Positions 10,321-20,665 of a stretch of DNA of 64,000 nt are shown here, piece by piece. Below the pieces are notes generated by a model. The model searched no databases. It saw only the letters and a list, made by a program, of their open reading frames with translations, and was not told the DNA's origin. A program made the translations under genes and the position numbers. The first letter of the stretch is position 1, and every line of letters starts with the position of its first letter. Origin of the DNA: Nothophaeocryptopus gaeumannii (taxonomy: Eukaryota > Ascomycota > Dothideomycetes > Mycosphaerellales > Mycosphaerellaceae); the NCBI GenBank assembly GCA_031771865.1, contig JASISA010000003.1, forward strand, positions 124,001 through 188,000, read 5' to 3'.

Positions 10321-11374
10321 TGGGTACTAGCTGGTGGTTGATCCCGCTGTATTGCTCGTCGGATTGACCCTTGTCCTTGCTCCGGTACAATGGTCTTAGC
10401 CCTGTTCACCGCCCCAACTGGCCTCCCAAACCTCTGTAGTGTTCGCTTCTCTACTGCTGTTCCTATTGGCCTCCTGCCTAGGACATATTCGCGGCTTGTC
10501 CGGGTAGCTGTTTGGTCCTCTCCCTCCCCATTCGCTCCTTGCTGTAGAGGAGGGGAAGGCAGAGGAGAAGTAGAGCTAGGAGTACTGTAGGTTTTAGCCA
10601 TGTAGCTCGCCCCTATCTTCTTCATGCTCTGAATCTTGTCCTTGATTGCTTGTCTCTTTGAGCACATATAGTGCCAAGCTGGGTGGTTCTGACTGCAATT
10701 TCCGCATTTACTGTGCTTTAATCGGTCTGCCTCTGCAAGCTTCTCGTGCGCACATTCTCTTATGTTATGGCTTCCTCCACACCTTGCACACACCGTACCG
10801 TTTGTGCACCTTGTGCCGATATGGCCATATCTTTGGCAGTTGAAGCACTGTGTTATTGTCCTTTGGTGGTCCCATTCTTCAGTGTCGTGGAGCACTCCGG
10901 AGATGATAATGCCCTTCTCTACCGCAGCTCTGGCAGCTTCCACCGTCTTCAGTTCGACTACTAGAGTGCTCTGTTTCTTTGTTCCCGTTGCTATAGCTTT
11001 CTGGCCCTTCCACCAGGCATTCTGTACTTGGATTCCGGGTATTAGCCGCTTGTTGTCTTCCTCAATTGACTGGATCCGCTGTGTAGTAGGGTCGTTTCCT
11101 GCAACTGTAACAAAGTGGACTTGACTGGGAAGGTTTTCTGTGCTATTCGTGCCTCCTTCAAGACCTTGCCTAGGCCTTGGGTGTCTGCCGCCATTCGGTT
11201 CCTTGCTGCAGGGTCCGTAGTCGTGAGAACTAGTCCATCGGGGACCTTCTTGACTGCGACTACATGTGCCCAGTTCCCTCCTTCTGCAGTAAAACGCGAA
11301 ACAATCCGGGTAGCTTCAGCATCCCTAAGCTCAGCCCTAGTCGCTTCGTTGTTCACGTGAATCTTGAGGAGCAC
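10317..11374 (-). pseudogene. LINE ORF1 (gag-like, three zinc knuckles), frameshifted
   Basis: Two minus-strand open pieces in different frames (11374-11042 and 10943-10317) together look like a Tad1-type ORF1, a nucleic-acid-binding protein that packages the LINE transcript. The downstream piece carries three cysteine/histidine knuckles in a row: CFNCQRYGHIGTRC (CX2CX4HX4C), CARCGGSHNIREC (CX2CX3HX4C) and CGNCSQNHPAWHYMC. After the knuckles the chain is basic and Ser/Pro-rich. More coding-like sequence lies upstream to about 12040 in further frames, so ORF1 has at least two frameshifts. The zinc-knuckle array followed directly by an endonuclease frame is diagnostic of this LINE clade. Confidence 0.7.
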
Positions 11375-12046
11375 GCAGCTCTTTGTGCTTTGATGCTAGA
11401 CAGCTGGGCTGGCTATTGGGCTGCGACTGTAGCCCAGGTTGTCTTTAGTCCTGGACTCTGCTCTATCTTCTTCTGAATCTGTGTAATACTCCGTTGGATA
11501 GATTCCAGAGTGGCTTCCTGGTTGCTGCGCTTCGTGGTCCGCGCTGCAGTTGAGTGAATCATATCCAGAATCATCTGGATTGCCCTCTCTAGTTGGAGGG
11601 AGGAGTGTTGACTCTAATGCATCAGTTCAGCTGCCTCATTCTGAATCTCTTTCAGGGCCTCCCAAGGTGAGAGGGGACCCTGCTGGTTCTTGTTTACTGC
11701 TGCGTTCTTCTCTCTATACCCCTTCTCTTGGGAGGTTGGGTAGGAAGCTAGATTGATACTCCCTGTATCTCTGCCTGTAGTAGTTTCTTCAGTAACCTCT
11801 TGAAATGGCTCTAGTCCGTTGTCTGTGCCTGAGGCAGCACAGCCTTGTGCACTGGCTATGCTTGGTAGAGAATTCTCTTCTTCTAATGCTAAGAATCAGT
11901 ATTTTCGAGCGCTGACTGCGCACCCGCCAACAGCGGCGTGTAGCCGTGCTTTGGATGCGTGTATTGCCTTGATAGGTTCCGTATGTTCTGAGGTTTTGGT
12001 AATGCCGCCTCCCCAAATTCGTTCGAGGTTCGTTTTCTCCGTATAG

Positions 12047-12684
12047 GTATACTAATAAGGATATTAGTAGCTATACCTAATATATTAACGCTATAGGCGT
12101 TAAAGTCTATAGGCCGTTCCTCTCTAAGGTCGTCTTTTATTAGTATATATATATAATAAAGCCTATAGGGTTAATAATACTATCTATTAAACTATACTAT
12201 TATAAGGGTATTATAGCTAACTTGTCGTAGGTCGAGTTATTTAACTAAGGTTAATAATATAAGAGTAGTCGTATAATTACTAGTATCTAGTATTATACAA
12301 GCCTTATACTAGGTATCGTGTATCGAATAGACTATATAGTCTCGAGTAATTACTAATATAATATTAATAGTCTTACGTCGTATAAGGCTTATAGTAGATA
12401 TAACGCTTAGTCTTTTCCCTAGCTAGCGACGAGAAGTACCTATACGTAGTACTAGCTACGAACCTGCGTACTCGCTATATAGAGCCAAATCTTCTTAGAT
12501 AGAGCGGGGAGTAGTAGAGTGCGACTTCCGGGCGCATTTTAATACTATACGGCGGCGCCAAGACTATACCGAATAGAGGACTACTATTAAAACGGGTATG
12601 AAAACTATCCGATAGTAGCTACTGTAGGAAACGAGTCCGCTCTTCCACGAAGCGTATAGGGGAGCCGCGGAACCCGATTACCTA
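12047..12684. repeat. RIP-type AT-rich DNA, unidentified
   Basis: The dinucleotides CA and TG are almost absent while TA is very frequent, as expected after saturating CpA to TpA mutation on both strands. No readable protein motif survives. It lies between the LINE 5' end and a solo LTR. Confidence 0.7.
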
Positions 12685-13055
12685 TGTTACGTCTTGCACG
12701 GTATCTCGCTTGTCAGGTGACTCGCTTAATCACGTGGAATGGCTTCTTTGGAGAATGCGTCGGCAAGTGGAACGAAGTGAAGGAAGTCTTGGCTTATTCC
12801 AATCAGTGAGATTGTAACATGAGTTGAACACGATGATTGCTAGTCAACCATCGTTGCTATATACTTGGTGGTCTCGCTTGCTCTTGGCAGCGAGTTTGAC
12901 CGTTCGACCAACTGACCGGTCGGGCGGTTCGTCGGTCGCCAAACTCACGTGTTTGACCAGAGGTCCCAGACTGTGGTCAGACACGTGACTTCTGGCGTCA
13001 CTCTTGCATGGTTCCATGTCCTTGATTCTGCGTCCTGCAGATTCGGTCCGTAACA
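12685..13055 (-). repeat. Solo Gypsy LTR, U3-B type
   Basis: On the minus strand this is a near-complete copy of the Gypsy right LTR (20666-21032), including its U3. It ends GTCCGTAACA on the plus strand. The other end carries a 5-base insertion (TGTTACG, then TCTTG, then CACGG). No interior or partner LTR is adjacent, and the flanks (ACCTA and CTAAG) are not a clear target duplication. It lies within RIP-type DNA but is itself not CpA-depleted, so it arrived after RIP. Confidence 0.85.
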
Positions 13056-13933
13056 CTAAGCTACGGATAGGACACCTCTAGTACATAAGAGAATCGATAC
13101 ACGTCTTTAGAAGGAACTTAACGAAACTATATCGAGGCGCGTCTATTAAGGCCGGCTATTTACGCGTTATGCACTTAGGGTAGACGGAGTTAAAGAGCTT
13201 GGAGTATAGCGTTAGTTAGTAGGTAATAGAATAGGCACGAAGACCGTAAGGGCCTATTAATTACTCAAGTGCGGGTAGGAGGGTTTTACCTAGGTTAGTA
13301 CAGGATACCTAGTCTAGCGGTTAGATAGAAGAGCTTAGGGATACTAGATACAATATATAGAGGAGCGGGTAGGCGGGGTTATAGAGAGGCGGGCGGTAGT
13401 AGTAGAGGAAGGGGATAGAAGGAGGCGTGCGAGGGGACATTGCGTATTAGTTAGTAGGTAGAAACGCAAGGAGGTAGTTGCCCGGCGAGGAACTACTATC
13501 TAAGCAAACCTACGAGACGTGGCCGGCTATATCCAAAGAGATGCAGTATAGTAACGCGAAGGGAGTCGCTCTCCTAGAGCGTAGTAGGCAATAGTAGCGA
13601 CTAAGATACTATCTGCCTAGCCTAAGAGGACGGATGCGCACGTCGGTCTTAGAAGAGAAGCGAGCGGTATACGTGCGGCGCAAACCGAAGGAGCGTAACT
13701 AAGGCTTAAGGAGTAAATAGGGTATAGAGTGTAGGAAGAGAGGCTTCGGGGCCTAGGCCTCTCCCTCGAAACATTAGGGTATGTAGTAAGCTATTCGTAG
13801 CAAGAGTCGAGACCTTCGTGTAGGAAAGCGTAGGTAGGACTTGTTACCCTACCTTATATAGCTCTAGTATAATTTCAGATCTACCCCGTAGGGTAGATCT
13901 ATCGTTAGCCGGGGATTCGTAATTATATACCTG
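13056..13933. repeat. RIP-type DNA, unidentified
   Basis: CA/TG-poor DNA without readable frames. It contains a perfect short palindrome near 13880-13905 (AGATCTACCC, CGTA, GGGTAGATCT). It may be the upstream part of the RIP-mutated LINE copy that follows, but I could not match it to the unmutated LINE. Confidence 0.5.
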
Positions 13934-14244
13934 CCTACGGATAGCCCTTTTCCTAATACTAGAGCCCGTAGACACATTAGATATCGAGAGTACTATATAC
14001 CTAGAACCTATTAATATAGTATGCGAAATTATAGAAGAGGAGGTACGAAAAGTAATCTAAAGACTACCGAACGACAAGGCTCCCGGCCTCGACGAGATAC
14101 TAAATAGATGTATTAAGAAGTGCCTAGCTTAGCTACTCCCTATCCTCTAACGTATCTTCTAATAGTATGTTTCAATTAGCTACTACCTAGCCTAGTTTCG
14201 GAAAGCTAGGACGATTATGCTATAGAAGGCGGGTAAAGACTTAT
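13934..14244 (+). pseudogene. RIP-mutated copy of the LINE linker/RT region
   Basis: The plus strand aligns without gaps to the LINE segment that spans the Copia insertion point (minus strand: 9117 side joined to 3822 side). The match runs from CTACGGATAGCCC to the region encoding KAGKD. By hand I count about 32 substitutions, all C:G to T:A, of which about 31 are CA to TA or TG to TA. Many Gln codons (CAG/CAA) have become TAG/TAA. This copy carries no Copia insertion at the equivalent site. The homology ends abruptly at the Gypsy left LTR and does not resume beyond the Gypsy right LTR. Confidence 0.9.
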
Positions 14245-14607
14245 TGTTACGGTTCGTGCTGGGTCCTTGCCCAGTGCGAGGTCGTGTTACTGATCGTAAG
14301 GTACGAGACCGAGCAGAGCCTCCTGATCACCCTGATCAGGATGATCACCTCTCCTAGGCGATCAGTCTGATCACACTGATCACCCCTCCTAGGCGATCAG
14401 TCTGATCACACTGATCACCTAAAGTCTCTTATGTATTTAGGAACGATGGTTGACTAGCAATCATCGTGTTCAACTCATGTTACAATCTCACTGATTGGAA
14501 TAAGCCAAGACTTCCTTCACTTCGTTCCACTTGCCGACGCATTCTCCAAAGAAGCCATTCCACGTGATTAAGCGAGTCACCTGACAAGCGAGATACCGTG
14601 CGTAACA
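14245..14607 (+). repeat. Gypsy 5' LTR (U3-A)
   Basis: It starts TGTTACGGTTCG and ends CCGTGCGTAACA. The U3 part (14245-14441) is unique in the window and includes a TGATCA array and a TATTTAG box just before the shared block. The R-U5 block (14442-14607) is identical by eye to 20867-21032. Confidence 0.9.
14323..14418 (+). promoter_or_regulatory. TGATCA array in the Gypsy 5' LTR promoter
   Basis: Seven TGATCA palindromes and two CGATCA variants are packed into about 96 bp. Part of this is a tandem duplication of a ~36-bp unit beginning CTCCTAGGCGATCAG. The array sits in U3, about 25-120 bp upstream of the presumed R start. It looks like a cluster of binding sites, though no factor can be named. 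Confidence 0.5.
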
Positions 14608-14624
14608 CTTTGAACACCCTCAGG

Positions 14625-15977
14625 ATGAGTGCCTCTCAGCAAACCGGAAGGGGAACTCCCGCCCCCAGCGAAGCAGGAAGCTCTCGCCAACGATCCAGCA
14701 CATCTCAGTCGGCCATCAATGCACTTGCCAACCACACCAACGACAGTTCCCTCAAGGTCGGCAAGCCGGACTACTATTATGGCGACCGAGACAAGTTCGA
14801 CGTCTGGCTTACCCAAATGGACATGTACTTCAAGTTCAACGAGATGGGTGAAGCTCAGAAGCCACTCTTCGCAACGACCTTTATGCGAGGACGTGTGCAG
14901 CACTGGATCAAACCTTTTCTCAGGAACTACTTGGACAGTGACGAGGATTCAACGGGAATCTTCAGGACCTGGAATCACATGAAGAACGCAATGAAGCAGG
15001 TGTATGGAGTCTCGAACGAGGTTTCGACCGCGGTCGGGTTATCAACATCTCACTCAGAAGGGTTCCACGGCAGACTACGCAGCCAAGTTTCAGGAGCACG
15101 CCCAGATCACGGATTGGGACGACGATGCTCTCAAGTTATGTTCCGACGAGGTCTCAGAGACTCAGTCAAGGATGAACTGATGCGATACTCTGGGAAGATC
15201 GACAGCCTCGGAGAACTGATTAAAGCGGCGATTGAACTGGACGACCAACTTTACGAGCGAGCCATGGAGCGACGCTATGATTCCAAGGTTACAGGAAGGG
15301 CAGGCTATGTGCCCTCAGGACGACGCGATGGGTGGTCTAAACCACCTCAGAGACAGCAACGCGACCCCGATGCAATGGACTGGCAGTTCAATGCAACCCA
15401 GAAAGGTCGCCCGTTCAAAGGAAGTAGGAAGGGCAAGAGTTCGCCCAGAAGAAATGAGAAGAAACTGAATTGCTATGCATGTGGCAAGGAAGGCCACTAT
15501 GCGAGGAATTGTCGTTCAAAGAACATGGTGCAACGACAGTTCAACACGATGCAACGAAACCACGACGTGGGACGCGGAGCCTACGAAACGACAGGCGCCG
15601 ATCAACAAAAGCCACGATTGTTTGGTATGATGACACGAAAGTTACCTGACGAGACAGGTCGGGAACTGCGGAACGGTCACGGAAGCCTTCACTGGCGATT
15701 CTGTTATGACGATTCGTGTCAAACACACTACTCCTCGAAGATGGAAGCAGGATACTGGCCGTCTGCGCCACGAAGACCTGCCCCGGTTCCACCAATCAAC
15801 ACCACAGTTGGAGGACACCGACACTTACCAATTCGGACGAACTACGACAACTTGATCGTCACGTTCAAACGCCGGAAGAGGAGGATTTGGATGAAACCTG
15901 TTGGGGCGCTGATGACAGCGATAAGGAGAACCAAAATCCCAATGAATCTGAGGGGACCCCACAGGAGGAAGTGGTGA
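14625..15977 (+). pseudogene. Gypsy Gag, with frame changes
   Basis: The start MSASQQTGRG at 14625 follows the LTR by 17 bp. Residues ~55-200 are the capsid-like region (YGDRDKFDVWLTQMDMYFKF, then RVQHWIKPFLRNYLD). A CCHC knuckle CYACGKEGHYARNC lies near codon 285. After the knuckle the chain has the HGSLHWRFCYDDSCQTH segment common at the C-terminus of fungal Gypsy Gag. Around codons 145-185 the sequence loses family character, suggesting a compensated pair of indels. Coding then continues in a second frame. Gag forms the particle and binds the transcript. Confidence 0.75.
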
Positions 15978-16384
15978 TGGATGTCGCTACTCAGGCGGAC
16001 GACTACCCTATCACGGGTATCTTACCTGAGATTCCGGAGAACCCACAAGAGTCATCCAGTGACGATGAAACTGAGGAAGGAACCTCGGAAGAAGAAGAAG
16101 AATCCAGTGAGGACGATGACAACGACGAAATACTTCACCTTAGCGTGGACGCACCGGAACCAATACGCAAGATGATCCTTCACATAGCACGCAACAGTGA
16201 AGAGATCTTTCCACGAACACCGACAGGAGGAAGACTGCTTAACCCAGTTAAGTTTGATTTCTTCCTAGGACAACTACGATCAATGTTCTGGAGGTATCCC
16301 AGGCAGACGTCCAAGAAGAGTTTTCAACATTCATCTGGGATAGACCACCAATTGGAAGCTGGTTTACACCGTACGGGTACCTAA
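15716..16384 (+). pseudogene. Gypsy gag-pol linker, acidic region
   Basis: In the frame overlapping the end of gag, about 220 residues continue the polyprotein with a very acidic, Ser/Glu-rich stretch (EETEEGTSEEEEESSEDDD-like) before the protease. Such acidic linkers are common in fungal Gypsy elements. It is broken from both neighbours by frame changes. Confidence 0.5.
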
Positions 16385-16699
16385 CACCGCGCGGACAAGT
16401 CGTTACGAACGAGATGAGAACATCGATCCAAGACCTCAAGAATGGCTACAAACAAGCACAAGCATGTCAGAGCCGATACGCATGCAACGAGTTGCCACAA
16501 GAGAAAGCTATGGCCAAAACACTGGAGGAAACACGTATACAGATCCTGGACTGGTTAGACAATAGAGCCACAGTCTCGGGAAAAGGATCGACTCCTCAGG
16601 CATGAGCGGCCGAAGGGAGTTAAACGTCACACAAGAAGCTCAAGCATCAGCAACAGTGTTCAGCACACAGTTACCGTCAATGGACTCAAGACGAGTGCC

Positions 16700-17933
16700 A
16701 TGATCGACTCCGGAGCGAGCGGGAACTTTGCATCCGAGTCATTTGTAAAACGGACTGGACTAGCTACCCAGACGAAGAAACAAGGGTATGAACTGATCGC
16801 GGTCGACGGATCACCCTTACCCTGTGTGGAGCGCGAGACGATACCGCTACCACTGGCTATCCAACAGCACCACGAGGAGATTGTCTTAGATGTCACAGCT
16901 ATGGCCAGCTGGGATATCGTGCTAGGCATGCCTTGGTTGAGAAAGCACAACCCAGTAATTGACTGGAAGAGAGGAGTACTCACATTTGAAGGATACGGAA
17001 GTGCCACCCGTATCAGACCCGTACAGCGTCGAAAGTACGCGGCGGATGAGGCGAAAGAACAGCTGTGCACAACTCAGCTTGCGCCGACACTGAGCCCAGA
17101 GACTGGAGCCACCCCGGATAGACACTGCGTAGGTCCAGCAGGTCACGGAATCACGGGACGAGGAACTGGCAATCCTGGAAAGCAGATGGCGATCTCAGCG
17201 CCAGATGTCCCTGAGGAGTACCAAAGATGGTCGAGACTCTTTCAGGAAGAGGAAGGCAAGGAAGCCTTACCTATACACCAACCATGGGATCACAAGATCA
17301 AGATTCAGCCTGGGAAAGAGCCTCCATGGGGACCCATTTACGCATTATCTGAGAAAGAGCTCAAAGCCCTAGATGAATGGCTGAAGGAGAAGCTAGCCAA
17401 AGGATGGATACGGAAGTCCACCTCAAGCGCAGGCTCTCCAATTCTCTTCGTACCAAAGCAGAACGGGAAGTTACGAATGGTCGTTGACTATAGAAGGCTC
17501 AACGACATGACAATCAAGAACCGATATCCATTACCAAGCATCGAAGAAGCACAAGATCGACTTACCGGATCGGACTGGTTTACAAAGATCGACCTCCGAG
17601 ACGCATTTTACGCAATACGAATGGCGAAAGGAGAAGAATGGAAGACTGCATTCCGAACAAGATATGTACTTTACGAGTTTCTGGTTATGCCAATGGGGCT
17701 TACCAATGCGCCAGCCTCATGCCAGGACCTTGTCAATGAAACACTGCGAGATTTGCTTGACGTCTGTGTTATCGCTTACATGGACGACATCTTGGTCTAT
17801 ACCAAGGAGAACTGAGCAAGCATATCAAGCAAGTCAAGACGTCTTCGAACGCCTCACACGAGTAGGGTTCAAGACAGCACCAGAGAAATGCGAGTTCCAC
17901 AAAGGAAGTCAAATTCCTTGGATTTATCCTTAG
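16700..17933 (+). pseudogene. Gypsy protease and reverse transcriptase, frameshifted after YMDD
   Basis: The 371-codon frame from 16700 opens with the aspartic protease active site MIDSGASGNFASESF and continues IVLGMPWLRKHNPVIDW. RT motifs follow: RMVVDYRRLNDMTIKNRYPL, KIDLRDAFYAIRMAKGEEWK (catalytic Asp), LVMPMGLTNAPASCQ and IAYMDDILVYTKEN (the YMDD catalytic pair) near codons 358-371. It stops at 17815. The thumb continues in frames at 17664-17933 and beyond, so at least two indels follow the catalytic core. Confidence 0.85.
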
Positions 17934-18081
17934 TACGAAAGGAATCCAAATCGATCCAGCAAAGACACGGTCGATACACGAATGGCCTCGACCCACGAAT
18001 GTTACTGAAGTACAATCCTTCCTTGGACTCGCGAACTACAATCGAAAGTTCATCCCAGACTACTCAAGGATTGCGAAACCA

Positions 18082-18805
18082 ATGACGGAACTCACGAGAA
18101 AAGACACCAAGTTCCAGTGGGAAAACGACACCAACAGGCATTCGACAAACTCAAAGAAATGCGCCACAGCGCCAACGCTTCGACTTTTCGACGGTACGAA
18201 GGACGTGCAAATCGAAACAGATGCATCGGATATGGCGATAGGCGCGTGTCTCACACAGGAGCACGACGGGAAGCGACACCCGGTAGCCTACTACTCACGA
18301 AAGATGACTCCTGCAGAAGAGAATTACGACATCCATGATAAGGAACTTCTTGCGATTGTCGCTGCCCTGCAGCACTGGCGAGCATATGCGGAAGGAGCAC
18401 AGGCTCACGATTCTTTCTGATCACAAGAATCTGACCTACTTCACTACGACTAAACAACTGACTCGAAGGCAGACCTGCTGGTCGGAGCTCCTTGGTCAGT
18501 ACAAGTTCGAAATCCGCTATACACCTGGTAAAGACAACGGTCGAGCCGACGCACTGAGCCGACGAAGTGACTACATGGAAGGAAAGGAAAGAGTGCAGCA
18601 CAGCATACTCAAGACAAATCAGGATGGAAGCCTGAGTGCCAACCAAATGGAGTTCAACAACATAGTGCGAGTTCTGCAAGACAAGACAGAACAATTTCCT
18701 ATTGCACAGGAAAGTACCAAGTACCGAAGGACCGACAGGAAGAGTGCATTCGACACCATCACAACGATCCACGATACGGACATCCAGGAATCTCGAAGAC
18801 AGTAG
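18082..18805 (+). pseudogene. Gypsy RNase H, frameshifted
   Basis: The frame at 18082-18420 has IETDASDMAIGACLTQEHDG (first catalytic Asp) and HDKELLAIVAALQHWRAYAEG (Glu region). The frame at 18335-18805 has LTILSDHKNLTYFTTTKQLT and RYTPGKDNGRADALSRR (final Asp). Together they form the Ty3/Gypsy RNase H domain, split by one frame change at about 18400. Confidence 0.8.
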
Positions 18806-18835
18806 AGCTTATCAACGCAACTTTGGATTCCACAC

Positions 18836-19696
18836 ATGCGAGAACGAGTCAAGAAATACATCGCACGCTGTGTTCAATGCCAACAGAACAAGGCATCTCG
18901 ACATTCGAAGTACGGACAACTTAAATTCCGGAGCCCACCGACACAACCATGGGACGAAGTTACGATGGATTTCATTACGAAACTCCCAGGATCGACGGAT
19001 CAAGCAACGAAAGTCAAGTACGACATGATACTGGTCATGGTCGACAGACTCACGAAGTACGCGCACTTTATTCCTGCGCGTGAGACATACACGGCAGAGC
19101 AACTCGGACACCTTGTGCTGGATAGGCTTGTACGATATCACGGATTCCCAGAGGTCTTCATTACCGACAGAGACAAGTTGTTCACATCGAACTACTGGAA
19201 GACACTCGTATCCACGATCGGGATCAGACACAAGCTATCAACGGCGTTTCATCCGCAAACCGACGGACAAACCGAACGGATGAACCAGACACTAGAACAA
19301 TACCTACGCCACTACATCAACTACGCACAGGACAATTGGGTATCACTCCTACCCATGGCACAAATCGCACTCAACAACCAGCAATCCGAGACGACGGGTC
19401 TCACGCCATTCTTCGCAAACTTTGGAAGGGATCCACACCTGTTTGGCGAACCTGGCATTCACCCTAACGCACCACGGGCGTTGATTGCGGTTGACCAGCT
19501 TAAGGATGTTCACTCGGAAATGAACAAGGCCATCCTACGACAACAAGGACACCTGCTGAAATCGCGACAGCATGGCTCACAAATGGCACCTCAGCTGAAG
19601 GAGGGGGATAAGGTCTATCTCCCTCACGAGAAATCTCAAAACGAGAAGAAAGACCAGAAAGTTAGACCATGTAAAGGTCGGGCCATTTTTGATTGA
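18836..19696 (+). pseudogene. Gypsy integrase
   Basis: An open frame of 286 codons holds the second half of the zinc-binding head (CVQCQQNK) and the D,D-35-E core: WDEVTMDFITKLPGS, FITDRDKLFTSNYW and HPQTDGQTERMNQTLEQYL. It ends in a GPF/GPY-like tail (PQLKEGDKVYLPHEK). The upstream part of the HHCC head lies in another frame before 18836. The chain shifts frame again into the chromodomain region. Confidence 0.85.
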
Positions 19697-20014
19697 AGAG
19701 GCCAAGGGACCGGTCAACTACCGACTGAAGCTACCGGCGGATGCGAAGATTCATCCAGTGTTCCACATCTCTCTTTGGAACCAGCCGACGCTGAGACACC
19801 TTGTCAGGAAACATTTTCATTTGTTCCACAAGAAGAAACCGAATTCGAAGTCGAAAGAATTCTGGACTGCAAAAATAATCAGTACCTTGTCAAATGGAAA
19901 GGATACGACAACTCGGAAAATACCTGGGAACCAAGGGACAACCTACGGAACTGCCAACAAAGGATTCAACAGTTCGAACGACAAAAGTGTCACTCATCAC
20001 GCCGGCTAGAGTGA
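19689..20014 (+). pseudogene. Gypsy integrase C-terminus with chromodomain
   Basis: The frames after the integrase read GPVNYRLKLPADAKIHPVFH (the GPxxYxL...HPVFH hallmark), then VERILDCKNNQYLVKWKGYD followed by a WEPRDNL segment. The latter is a chromodomain with its aromatic cage positions. Chromodomains direct integration to histone H3K9-methylated heterochromatin in characterised chromoviruses. One frame change separates the two parts. The antisense ORF starts within 15 bp of the end of this region. Confidence 0.85.
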
Positions 20015-20026
20015 AGAGTGAATACC

Positions 20027-20602
20027 TCAACTAGAGTCGCGAGGATTGTCCGTGGGAAGGACCCAAAAGGGATCGTCCGGCAATAACGAGAATTCAGCCC
20101 AAGAATTCAGAGGAAGTTGGAAGACGTTGTCCAACTCGGAGGACTCTCCCTCGGGCTCCAGGATAAACTCAGGGTTGGCAACAGGAACTCCAGTCTCCTT
20201 CGGGGAAAGCTTTTGAAGCTCTGCGAACTCCTTACTTGTTGCCTTCTCCTCCCGCTCCTCGGCAACACGAAGTTGTTTCCTTAGACGATGGACATGCGTC
20301 ATCGCCTCTGTAACCTTCTCTTCTGCCTCGTCTAGCTTGCGCTTCAACCGACGACGCTGGGCGCGCAATCGCTCCCACTCGGTCCAGGTGACTGTCACGT
20401 CACAGGGTGCGTAACCCTTTCCGGACGCACTCGGAACAACTCCCAAACCGCACGTCCACAACACAGCGAGGACGTTCTTCCCTTCAGGAAGTCGCGCGGT
20501 GCGGCAAGACGAACACGGCGACGGCATTTCGCGACCCTCCGATTCGATTAAAAGAGCTTGGCGCTCACGACGTTCCTTTCGAGTTAGCGGTTCCCCACTC
20601 AT
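20027..20602 (-). CDS. Antisense accessory ORF of the Gypsy element: Cys-cluster plus coiled coil
   Basis: On the strand opposite gag-pol, between the chromodomain and the polypurine tract, an open frame of about 190 codons starts MSGEPLTRKERRERQALLIE. An earlier ATG at 20620 is possible. It has a basic head, a cysteine segment beginning CSSC, a TWTEWERLRAQRRRLKRKLD segment leading into a heptad-rich coiled coil of about 60 residues, and an acidic C-terminal tail. A neighbouring frame at about 20430-20475 encodes RCVVDVRFGSCSECVRKG. The ancestral cluster therefore probably had more paired cysteines, and two small indels have garbled it. The order Cys-cluster, (T/S)EWE(R/K)L and coiled coil matches the antisense ORF at 42410-43048 in the second element. 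It resembles a Zn2Cys6 regulator head, but its function is unknown. Confidence 0.6.
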   Translation of the reverse strand: MSGEPLTRKERRERQALLIESEGREMPSPCSSCRTARLPEGKNVLAVLWTCGLGVVPSASGKGYAPCDVTVTWTEWERLRAQRRRLKRKLDEAEEKVTEAMTHVHRLRKQLRVAEEREEKATSKEFAELQKLSPKETGVPVANPEFILEPEGESSELDNVFQLPLNSWAEFSLLPDDPFWVLPTDNPRDSS

Positions 20603-20650
20603 CGCGGATAGGAAGAACATACGGACAAAAGAAACTCGGGACGAGTTTAT

Positions 20651-20665
20651 AAAGGAGGGAGATGG
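20651..20665 (+). other. Gypsy polypurine tract
   Basis: AAAGGAGGGAGATGG directly precedes the 3' LTR, as expected for plus-strand priming. Confidence 0.65.

Larger units (their letters stand above)
2030..12046 (-). mobile_element. Tad1-like LINE retrotransposon, frameshifted and interrupted by a Copia element
   Basis: Read on the minus strand, the order is a zinc-knuckle ORF1 (about 11.4-10.3 kb), an endonuclease/exonuclease/phosphatase-type endonuclease (10.3-9.6 kb), a linker, the reverse transcriptase (3.8-2.4 kb) and a short C-terminal tail. This is the order of fungal Tad1-clade non-LTR elements. The 5' boundary is placed at about 12046, where coding-like DNA meets CpA/TpG-depleted DNA; the 3' boundary is uncertain. 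A Copia element (3823-9111) with a CTCTG target duplication splits the linker/RT junction. Without that insertion the LINE is about 4.7 kb. Several frameshifts break the ORFs, so this copy is probably inactive. The intact CpA content shows that it has not been subjected to RIP. Confidence 0.8.

Noticed and set aside
12682..13060. Target duplication for the solo LTR
   Set aside because: The flanks ACCTA and CTAAG share only three bases and the LTR end carries an insertion, so no duplication can be claimed.
14608..14624. A conventional tRNA 3'-end primer site after the Gypsy 5' LTR
   Set aside because: The sequence begins CTTTGAACACCC and has no TGG start; neither a tRNA match nor a self-priming match was convincing by eye.
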